NCBI RefSeq assembly: GCF_004193775.1
Contig: NC_041004.1
Location: forward strand, 32,326,411 to 32,390,410
Length of the DNA: 64,000 nucleotides
DNA from: Glycine soja
Taxonomy: Eukaryota > Streptophyta > Magnoliopsida > Fabales > Fabaceae
Direction of reading: 5' to 3'
In this document: positions 56,402-64,000 of the stretch, piece after piece
How positions within the stretch are numbered: the first letter of the stretch is position 1
How the letters are laid out: the number at the start of each line of letters is the position of its first letter
Translations under genes and position numbers: made by a program
Notes under the pieces: model-generated
Databases searched by the model: none
Told to the model about the DNA's origin: nothing
Seen by the model: only the letters and a program-made list of their open reading frames with translations

Positions 56402-57761
56402 ATGGAAGAAGTAAGCAATTACCACCTTTCTCTTTCGTAATTTTTCGTTCGATTTCTTGAAGAATTTTTTTGAAATTTTTTAAGAAAATGGAATATGCTG
56501 CTGATATGTATTGTTAGTTTGTGGTTGCTGCAAATTGAATGTAAAACTAGGTTTTATTTGAAATAACCTTGAGCTGTGTGATTTCATTTTATTGGAAAAT
56601 TTGTTATCTATTTTGTCTCAAATTACTATCTCATGATTTGTTGAATGTGTTATTTTTTTTTATTGTAATTATAGAACTGGATTTGACAATCATGAATGGT
56701 TATTAATTATAGTGTTTGATTTAGGACCTGCAAGATGTTGCCGACAAATTAAAAACAAACCATACCAGAAATCGCGGTTTTGCCACGGTGTTCCTGATCC
56801 CAAGATCAGGATTTATGATGTTGGCATGAAGAAGAAAGGTGTTGATGAGTTTCCTTTCTGTGTGCATTTGGTTAGTTGGGAGAAGTAGAATGTCTTGAGT
56901 GAGGCGCTGGAGGCTGCCAGGATTGCTTGCAACAAGTACATGACGAAATTCGCTGGAAAGGGATGCATTCCACTTGAGAGTCAGGCTGCATCACTTCCAT
57001 GTTCTTAGGATCAACAAAATGCTTTCATGTGCCAGAGCCGATACGCTCCAGACCGGGATGCGAGGTGAATTTGGAAAGCCGCTGGGTACTTGTGCTACAG
57101 TGGCTATTGGCCAGGTCCTCCTTTCTGTCCGCCGTATGGACTGCAACAGCCATCATGCACAAGAGGCCCTCATCGAGCTAAGTTTAAGTTCCCCGGATGC
57201 CAAAAGATTATAGTTAGCATGAAGTGGTATGTATCTGGACATGGCTACTAACTTGTCCACAGTAGTTCAATTTGAATTATGAAAAGTAACTTGTATTTAT
57301 TATCGATAGATTTGCACCTTTTTCTTTTGTGCATGGTTTTAACTCTAGGTATTATTCTTTTAAATTCTTGCTTACGGGGTTCACCTAGTTTGGCCTTAAT
57401 GATTTTTTGAAGTTAAAGTCAGAGTACAGGATTATGCCTGATGGTGTGAATGCCAAGGTAATGTGGAGCTGCTTGACAATGCAATATACTGTGATTGAAA
57501 CTGTATGGCACATAGATTTAATCATGCTGAGGGCGTTTTTACTTGTTAACTTGCATCTTGGGGAATGTATTGAACTGTGTTTCTGAATGAAATTTGCCTT
57601 TTGTCTTCAATTGGTTACCTTTTGTTGGTTACTATTAGTGTGTGTAATTGTCCTTCTAAATTCACATGTTCTGTTTTGTGATTTTGCAGCTTCTTGGGTG
57701 CCATGGACCATTGGCTAACTGCCAACCAGGAAGAGCCTTTTTGTCTAGGGCTACTGCATAG
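56402..57761 (+). pseudogene. RPL10: 60S ribosomal protein L10 pseudogene with introns retained
   Basis: RPL10 (QM protein) is a component of the large cytosolic ribosomal subunit. Exons fit at 56402-56410, 56725-57226, about 57378-57457 and 57690-57761. Recognisable stretches are [80 protein letters not shown]-like and LLGCHGPLANCQPGRAFLS. Defects: a missing G just after the start codon, an in-frame TAG at 56886-56888 (WEK-stop-NV), an extra G near 56960, a one-base loss near 57174, and 'ttac' instead of an AG acceptor before exon 3. Retained introns and a 5' UTR-like leader mean it arose by DNA duplication, not retroposition. Confidence 0.92.
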
Positions 57762-58975
57762 TGTGTTTATTACTCAGAAATATTAGACTTTGGATCAAAT
57801 TTTGAGTTTATTGTTTTTGTCTGCACATTATTTTAAACAAAGTTGAGTTAATTTTCTTTTTATTTTCTGAACCACTTTGAATGGATAATAGTAATCTTAT
57901 ATGTTGTTATTGTTCACTTTTATTCCTTCTCTTTAGGATTTTATATTGGATTGTTGCTTACCATTTGGTCGCATACTTAATACTGTTTTATTAGTGATCA
58001 CAGAATGTTAAATTTCTTATTATTAACTCTAAACATCAATGATGTGGATTATTTCTTTCTCCACCTTACTGCTCTGTTGTTAAATCTTTAGAACCCTTGT
58101 TTTATAGCTGTGCTGCAGTTATAATTTCTTGTGATCATTATCTTGTCATTATGCGGAACTGTGGAAGGATATGTGTCATGGTGATGACAGATAATTCACA
58201 TTTGACCCCAAAACTGAACATTTCTTAGAGAAACTGAATGTGTTGTGTTTATTTTCTATTTCCATTTTTTTGTAACTGAATGACAATGACATATTTTCCC
58301 TAGTTATTTTGCACTGTAATTTGTGGTTTTTGTTTTCTCTCAAAAAATGAAAATTTAATGTTGACTCTGAAAATGGGCCTTTTTCGAGTGAATCTCTAGA
58401 AGCACTGAGTTGGAACTGGAAAAGGATTGCTTAATTAGCCACTCATAGCTTTGTTTGTTTCCTGGGGAAATTCAAGGGCTTTAGAGGATATCTTTGGAAG
58501 GGTGCCTTATTGGCTATGGTTGTAAAAGGATAGTTTTTTTAACAATTTAAGTAGTAGAAAAAAGTAATGAAGGAAATTTTAAATTTTCTCACCCTGTGGC
58601 TGTGGATGTGGTGGCTAGTTTGGTGTTTAATTGTTATTTCTTCAGTTGTAAATTTTGAACTGATAGGGTTATATCCTGAACATGAACTAGTAGCAACTAC
58701 ATAATAAAAGAGATTTGCTTAGCCCGGGTTTGTGCTTGATTGAATTTTGCTATAGCTCCACTGATTGCTAACTGAGTTTTGTTGACAAGTTGTACCATGT
58801 TTCATCATAAGTTACCGTCATTTCCTGCAACTAAACTATTTCAATGGTAATTTACCCCTTGGATCCAGATTTTATATATACCTGTCTTTATTTTCTGCAA
58901 TTGGTTTGAACTTTGTGTTGCTTCAATAGAAAATAAGCATTTGGAAATCGATGGAAAATGCTTGGATAGGTAAAT
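57762..58975. other. 3' flank of the RPL10 pseudogene, no gene seen
   Basis: T-rich, intron- or UTR-like sequence with no coding features. It probably belongs to the same duplicated segment as the pseudogene, which the chromovirus later entered at its right edge. Confidence 0.4.
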
Positions 58976-59167
58976 TGATACGAACTAACAGAACAATAAT
59001 CAATGTAGCAGTAAAACGGTTATGAAAATATGAGGAAAGATAGCTTTATTGATGAAAAATGGAAACGTGTACAGAGAATGGAATGTGTCAATCCCAAAAT
59101 GGGCCCAGAGCTACACTCCTATAGAATACTAGAATATCCTCTTCATTCCCTCTAGATCTAACTGTCA
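58976..59167 (-). repeat. 3' LTR of the chromovirus
   Basis: 192 bp, TGATACGAAC to AACTGTCA on the plus strand, followed by the C-run that is the polypurine tract of the minus strand. Confidence 0.85.
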
Positions 59168-59266
59168 AATTCCCCCCCATATTCTCTCTACTGATTGTTC
59201 CTTATATTGAGGAAACGTACTGCCCCCCTCTTTCGTGCCACCTCCTGATTGCTAACTAACTGAGCC

Positions 59267-59599
59267 TTAAATCCCTTTTTTACCCCTTCTGGAGTATACT
59301 TTCCAAACTCTGGGACCACTAGAGGTATGATGAATTAACTGTCCTAGTAATGATGAATTATTATCATTGTTTCTATCAATACTCCCCTCTTCAGCTGCAA
59401 CCTTGTCCTCAAGGTTGAATTGAGGAAATTGACTTTTGAACATGACATAGTCCTCCCAAGTAGCTTCCTCTACTGTCTTCCCCTTCCAATGGATAAGTAA
59501 TTGTTTCACCTCTTCACCCTGCTTCTGTACCCTCCTCACAGCCAGCACCGCTTCAGGTTCAAACTCTTCTTCCTGCTCTCCTGCCATAAGGTTTGGCAG
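59267..59599 (-). CDS. Chromodomain segment separated from the polyprotein by one TAG
   Basis: In the same frame as the polyprotein and directly after its stop (59600-59602). It reads QLPNL-free leader LPNLMAGEQEEEFEPEAVLA, then VRRVQKQGEEVKQLLIHWKG and KTVEEATWEDYVMFKSQFP, the classic chromodomain of plant chromoviruses that directs integration to chromatin. Relatives normally carry this domain joined to integrase. Here a TAG intervenes, so it would be made only by read-through or internal start at the Met at 59587. A simple inactivating mutation is the plainest reading. Confidence 0.8.
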   Translation of the reverse strand: MPNLMAGEQEEEFEPEAVLAVRRVQKQGEEVKQLLIHWKGKTVEEATWEDYVMFKSQFPQFNLEDKVAAEEGSIDRNNDNNSSLLGQLIHHTSSGPRVWKVYSRRGKKGI

Positions 59600-62500
59600 C
59601 TATTCATTCTCATGGTACTGTCCCACGGCTTTTTTTAATAATGAAACATGAAACACAGGATGAACTCTGGAATTTGTTGGTAATCTCAATTTGTAGGCGA
59701 CAGCTCCAATTCTCTCTGTAATAGGGTAAGGTCCATAATATCTAGCAGCAAGTTTATCATTAATTCGGGTAACCACAGAATTTTTCCTATGTGCTCTCAA
59801 CTTAACAAAGACCCATTCTCCTATTTCAAAACTCCTATCACTTCTCTTCTTATCAGCCTGAGCCTTCAGTCTATCTTGTGCTCTGAGCAAATGGCTTCTC
59901 AACTGTCTGATTGCCTCATCCCGTTCTATTAAGTCCCTTTGTACTGCTTCAACCCTTGTTTCCCCTTGAACCCATCTACTCATCACAGGAGGAGGTCTAC
60001 CATAGACTAGTTCAAAAGGGGTGTACTCTGTAGTAGTGTGAAATGACGTATTGAACCAGTATTCAGCCCAATGTAGCCATGACATCCAAGTCTTGGGCTG
60101 ATCAGAGATGAAGCATCTAAGGTACGTCTCTAAACACCGGTTAACTACCTCTGTTTGGCCATCGGATTCCGGGTGATAGGACGAGCTCATCTTGAGTTGA
60201 GTTCCCTGGGCCTTAAACAATTCTCTCCAAAAATTACTCATGAAAATGGGATCTCTATCACTCACTATAGACATGGGTATCCCATGCAACTTGACTACTT
60301 CCTTACTAAAAATCTCAACCAAACTTCTAGCAGTATACGAATGTTTAAGAGGAATGAAGTGACAATATTTAGACAACCTATCTACTACTACAAAAATGGC
60401 TTCATACCCCTTGGATTTCGGCAAGCCGGTGATGAAATCCATAGAAATGTCTTCCCAAATGCGTTCAGGTATGGGCAGAGGCTGCAGCAAGCCCCCTGGT
60501 GAAGACGCTAAATATTTTCGCCTTTGGCACACATCACAACTTCTAACAAATTCCTGCACTACTCCCTTCATTCCCACCCAATAAACATTTGCCGCCAACC
60601 TTCTATATGTCTTGTAGAAACCCGAATGCCCTCCTTGTGGAGTACTATGGAACTCTTTCAATAATGTAGGAATCATGGCTGAATGTCTTGAAAGGACTAG
60701 TCTCCCATCATACAGTAAAACTCCCTGTTTGTAGACATATCCAGGTCGGGAAACCGGATCATGTGATAGTTCAGCTATTACTTTCTGTAATTCCTCATCA
60801 TTCTGCACCTCCTCCTTCATTAATTGTGTCTGATCCCACTGCAGAAAAGAGGTAATACTCCTCAACTCCATTCCTTCGTGCATTCTGGACAAGGCATCCG
60901 CTCCTCTATTCAGTTTGCCTTGCTTATAAACAACCTCAAAGTCATAACCAAGTAGTTTTGCAGCCCAGTTTTGCTGCTCTGCAGTGGATATTCTCTGCTG
61001 CAACAGTTGCTTCAAGCTTTTTTGGTCAGTGGACACAATAAATTTCCTGCCAATGAGGTAAGGTCTCCAATGTTGTATAGCCAAGCCCAATGCCATAAGC
61101 TCTTTCTCATATGCCGACTTGGACAGATTTCGTACTCCCAATGCCTTACTAAAGTAAGCTATCGGTCGTTTGTCTTGCAATAGAATTGCCCCTATACCAC
61201 TCCTAGAGGCATCACACTCAATTACAAATGTCTTACTAAAGTCAGGTAGAGCCAGGACAGGTGTTGTAGTGAGCTTCTCTTTCAATTCTTCAAAAGCTCT
61301 TTGAGTTTCATTCCCCCACTTAAACCCGTCTTTCTTTGTTAACTCCGTTAACGGTTTAGCTATCCTGCCATAGTCTTTGATAAATTTTCTGTAGTACCCA
61401 GTCAGCCCTAAGAAACCTCTAACTCCCTTCACATTCTTAGGTGTAGGCCATTGGGTCACACTGACTACCTTATTAGGATCCACAACGACTCCCTCTTGGG
61501 ATATGACATGCCCCAAATATTCAATGGTTTTCTGAGCAAATAAGCACTTTTTCTTGTTTGCTACTAATCCATTGTCCTCTAAAACTTGCAACACCGTTTG
61601 TAAATGTTGCAAATGGGACTCCCAATCAGCACTGTATACTAAGATATCATCGAAGAACACCAACACGTATTTTCTAAGCATGGGTTTAAACACTTCGTTC
61701 ATGAGGCTTTGGAATGTGGAAGGTGCATTCATAAGGCCAAAAGGCATTACTAGGAATTCATAGTGCCCCTCATAAGTACGAAAGGCTGTCTTGTATACAT
61801 CTTCTTCTTTGACCCTTACTTGATGATATCCCGATTTCAAGTCCAATTTGGAAAAGAATCTAGCACCGTGCAACTCGTCTAACAACTCTTCTATAACCGG
61901 TATTGGGAACTTATCCGGGATGGTTACCTTGTTTAAGGCCCTGTAATCTATGCACATTCGCCACGAACTGTCCTTCTTCTTCACCAATATTACCAGACTA
62001 GAGAAAGAGCCGGTGATGTTCCTGATTATTCCTGTAGCCAGCATCTCTTTGATTTGTTTCTCAATCTCATCTTTGTGATGATGAGGATACCTATAGGGCC
62101 TTACATTCACCGGACTTGCTCCTTCGACTAGCTGAATGGTATGTTCCTTGTCTCTGATTGGAGGTAGCCCCTTAGGCTCTGCAAACACCGAAACAGAATT
62201 GTGTAATAACTGACCTAACCTTTCCTTATGTAGTTGAGACAAATGGCTCTCCTTTGCTCCACTCTCCTGTTTCTCTATACTCCCTAACTTCCTCTCTCTC
62301 CACTGCTCAGGCTTCACCAAAATACTCTGCAGAGCCACCATAGTTTCTTTGGTGCTCCCTAAGCCCTGTAATGTAACCCACTCTTTATTACTCCAAAAAC
62401 TCATGAGTTGCTTCTTCCAATTCATAACCATATCTCCAAGAGTGTTCAACCACTCTATTCCCAACACAACATCAATTCCCCCTAACTCAAACATATGCAT

Positions 62501-63919
62501 ATCTGCTTGAATTCCGAATCCTCCAATCTTCAATTCCACCCCTCTGCAAACTCCTCGTGTCATGGTTTGAAACCCATCACCCAACCTGATTCGCATTTGT
62601 GAAGTCTCCTCCATGGGCCAATCCATCTTGCTTACCAACTTCTGAGAGATGAAGTTATGTGTCGCCCCGCTGTCTACCAACACCAGCACCGGAACTCCTT
62701 TGATCTCACCTTGGAAACGTATAACTTGGGGAGCGTGATTAGCCATCTGATCCAAATGCATCAGACTCATCTCTCCCATCTCATCGTCCTCCGCCTCATT
62801 CACTTCGATCGCCAGAACTTGGCCCTCTAACTCCTCCGTATCACTATCATCAACAAGAAGGATCCGAAGGTGTTTATCGGGACATTGATGTGTAGGAGAG
62901 AAAGACCCCTTACATTTGAAGCAAAGCCCCTTTTGTTTCCTATCCATCAATTCCTGATAAGATAAGTGTTGAAACCCACGATCACGAGGCCCATACCTTC
63001 TCTTATCGCCATGGGCCGCTCTTTCATCTCTAGGCCCAATAGGATTACTTTTAGAAACCCCATTCATTCCACCTTCTCTATTCTTCACTAAAACCCAATC
63101 CGAAAGTCCTCGACCCTCTCCATGAGTTCCGGGTTGGTGTGACCCGCTTCCAAATCTGAGCCCTCTCCTACTAGACGACCCATTTTCTCCACAGACCTCC
63201 TTCTCTACTGCACGCGTCACCTGTAACAACCTTGCGCGACTCATTTCCCCCATAGCTACGAAACTGCGAACTCGTCCTTTAATCTCTGCCTTCAACCCAT
63301 GAAGAAAATACCCCAAAAATTGCTTATCAGGCAATTTCGGAATCTGAGCCATGAGATACTCAAATTCGGTGATATATTCTTCCACCGTCCCACTCTGTTT
63401 AAGCCCTGTTAATTGTTCATATACGTCACCGTCGCCATGACCCCCATATCTGGCCAACAGTGATTCCTTCAACTTCTCCCACGACAAGCCTTCATCTTCT
63501 CCGACCAGAGAATTGAAGAAATGAATCGTAGCTCCCTCCATACATAACTGAGCTAGACTCACTTTCAACTCCGGTAGCGTCCCCTGAACACGGAAATACA
63601 CCTCCGCACGTGAAATCCACCCAGCGGGATCTTCGCCGTTGAAGGACGGTAGCTCTACCTTTTTTATGGATTGACGAAAATCTGTCAATGCATCACGACT
63701 GAGGTTATGAAGCCCGGATCCGGAGGAATTCCCCTTCCCACTCGCACTACCTTCTCCTTCCAGCATCGCCTTCCCTAGACACCGCTCAAACATGGCCATG
63801 AGACTTTCATGGCTAGTCTTCACCGCATTCTGAACGTCTTTTAACGTCGACTTTACCTCCGACATCTCTCCTTCTAATGCCGCTACCTTCGCATCCATCT
63901 TAACCTTCTTCGGGGGCAT
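59600..63919 (-). CDS. Chromovirus gag-pol polyprotein, uninterrupted
   Basis: 1439 residues in one frame. Approximate residues: gag 1-330 with a CX2CX8HX2C-like knuckle (CFKCKGSFSPTHQC) at 333-346; aspartic protease motif VLVDSGATHNF at 413-423; reverse transcriptase about 600-800 with VFFDDILVYS at 754-763 (Asp757, Asp758); RNase H about 895-1010 starting VIECDASRSGIG (Asp903); integrase zinc finger His1091, His1098, Cys1128, Cys1131; integrase catalytic Asp1161, Asp1221 and Glu1257 (DGQTE); GPY/F motif at 1396-1398. All catalytic residues I can check are present. Start: ATG at 63919, 43 bases from the LTR. Together with matching LTR ends, this suggests recent activity. The chromodomain lies just past the stop. 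Confidence 0.95.
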   Translation of the reverse strand: MPPKKVKMDAKVAALEGEMSEVKSTLKDVQNAVKTSHESLMAMFERCLGKAMLEGEGSASGKGNSSGSGLHNLSRDALTDFRQSIKKVELPSFNGEDPAGWISRAEVYFRVQGTLPELKVSLAQLCMEGATIHFFNSLVGEDEGLSWEKLKESLLARYGGHGDGDVYEQLTGLKQSGTVEEYITEFEYLMAQIPKLPDKQFLGYFLHGLKAEIKGRVRSFVAMGEMSRARLLQVTRAVEKEVCGENGSSSRRGLRFGSGSHQPGTHGEGRGLSDWVLVKNREGGMNGVSKSNPIGPRDERAAHGDKRRYGPRDRGFQHLSYQELMDRKQKGLCFKCKGSFSPTHQCPDKHLRILLVDDSDTEELEGQVLAIEVNEAEDDEMGEMSLMHLDQMANHAPQVIRFQGEIKGVPVLVLVDSGATHNFISQKLVSKMDWPMEETSQMRIRLGDGFQTMTRGVCRGVELKIGGFGIQADMHMFELGGIDVVLGIEWLNTLGDMVMNWKKQLMSFWSNKEWVTLQGLGSTKETMVALQSILVKPEQWRERKLGSIEKQESGAKESHLSQLHKERLGQLLHNSVSVFAEPKGLPPIRDKEHTIQLVEGASPVNVRPYRYPHHHKDEIEKQIKEMLATGIIRNITGSFSSLVILVKKKDSSWRMCIDYRALNKVTIPDKFPIPVIEELLDELHGARFFSKLDLKSGYHQVRVKEEDVYKTAFRTYEGHYEFLVMPFGLMNAPSTFQSLMNEVFKPMLRKYVLVFFDDILVYSADWESHLQHLQTVLQVLEDNGLVANKKKCLFAQKTIEYLGHVISQEGVVVDPNKVVSVTQWPTPKNVKGVRGFLGLTGYYRKFIKDYGRIAKPLTELTKKDGFKWGNETQRAFEELKEKLTTTPVLALPDFSKTFVIECDASRSGIGAILLQDKRPIAYFSKALGVRNLSKSAYEKELMALGLAIQHWRPYLIGRKFIVSTDQKSLKQLLQQRISTAEQQNWAAKLLGYDFEVVYKQGKLNRGADALSRMHEGMELRSITSFLQWDQTQLMKEEVQNDEELQKVIAELSHDPVSRPGYVYKQGVLLYDGRLVLSRHSAMIPTLLKEFHSTPQGGHSGFYKTYRRLAANVYWVGMKGVVQEFVRSCDVCQRRKYLASSPGGLLQPLPIPERIWEDISMDFITGLPKSKGYEAIFVVVDRLSKYCHFIPLKHSYTARSLVEIFSKEVVKLHGIPMSIVSDRDPIFMSNFWRELFKAQGTQLKMSSSYHPESDGQTEVVNRCLETYLRCFISDQPKTWMSWLHWAEYWFNTSFHTTTEYTPFELVYGRPPPVMSRWVQGETRVEAVQRDLIERDEAIRQLRSHLLRAQDRLKAQADKKRSDRSFEIGEWVFVKLRAHRKNSVVTRINDKLAARYYGPYPITERIGAVAYKLRLPTNSRVHPVFHVSLLKKAVGQYHENE

Positions 63920-63962
63920 TCACTGGTTCTGGGAATGATGAATCCGACAAGTCGGACCAGTT

Positions 63963-64000
63963 TGATACGAACTAACAGAACAATAATCAATGTAGCAGTA
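63963..64000 (-). repeat. 5' LTR of the chromovirus, partial
   Basis: The first 38 plus-strand bases of the LTR are visible and identical to 58976-59013. The remainder lies beyond the window. Confidence 0.88.

Larger units (their letters stand above)
58976..64000 (-). mobile_element. Nearly intact short-LTR Ty3/gypsy chromovirus (Reina-like), cut by window end
   Basis: The left LTR (58976-59167, 192 bp, TG...CA) is repeated from 63963 to the window edge: all 38 visible bases match. A polypurine tract (atgggggggaatt, minus) lies beside the left LTR. A TGG-starting primer site candidate lies at 63959-63942 (minus). The element is transcribed right to left and encodes a complete polyprotein of 1439 residues plus a chromodomain segment. 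Short LTRs, a ~5 kb length and a C-terminal chromodomain point to the Reina group. The 5' flank target duplication is outside the window; the left flank is TAAAT. Confidence 0.92.

Noticed and set aside
60155..61763. Plus-strand frames within the chromovirus (for example 60155-60502)
   Set aside because: They are shadows of the 1439-residue minus-strand polyprotein.

Overview
This 64 kb window is AT-rich plant nuclear DNA, almost certainly a legume and most likely soybean (Glycine) or a close relative. That is inferred from the repeat families and from coding remnants that read like soybean proteins; I could run no database search. No intact host gene is visible. The window is a nest of transposable elements with decayed pieces of host genes between them.

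Layout. 1-3285: AT-rich DNA with a tandem duplication of an unidentified exon. 3286-5092: two ~0.6 kb direct repeats flanking a truncated receptor-kinase fragment with a stop codon. 6475-18675: a diverged palindrome with ~0.7 kb arms and almost no spacer. Its right arm was entered twice by CACTA transposons: a small one (7291-8144, TSD CCA) and a 10 kb coding one (8238-18201, TSD TGA) with a TNP2-type transposase and a Transposase_24-type gene, both carrying stop codons. 19935-25306: a young, internally deleted Ty3/gypsy element (TSD AAAGG) inside an intron of a protein disulfide isomerase-like fragment. 27133-27239: a ClpX-like exon. 27598-29070: a solo copia-type LTR (TSD CGTTG). 31737-32499: a 5'-truncated RTE LINE. 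35633-49817: a large Mutator-like element (MULE) with three decayed genes (plant mobile domain protein; PB1-like ORF; FAR1/MULE transposase with C-terminal OTU domain). It is interrupted by a very young non-autonomous copia element (36025-40020, TSD GATGG). 49818-53770: an Athila-type gypsy remnant whose 3' LTR is cut at the MULE junction. 56402-57761: an intron-containing ribosomal protein L10 pseudogene. 58976-64000: a nearly intact short-LTR chromovirus on the minus strand, running off the right edge.

The most unusual signals are structural. (1) The palindrome's left arm acts as an in-window empty site that confirms both CACTA insertions to the base. (2) The palindrome TAATCGATTA occurs as pairs exactly 21 bp apart in six of seven cases, in two related copia LTR families. 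(3) Arrays of GAAnnTTC, the heat-shock-element core, lie at both ends of the MULE. (4) Every nonsense codon in the MULE's plant mobile domain gene can be explained by a C-to-T type transition, as expected after cytosine methylation.
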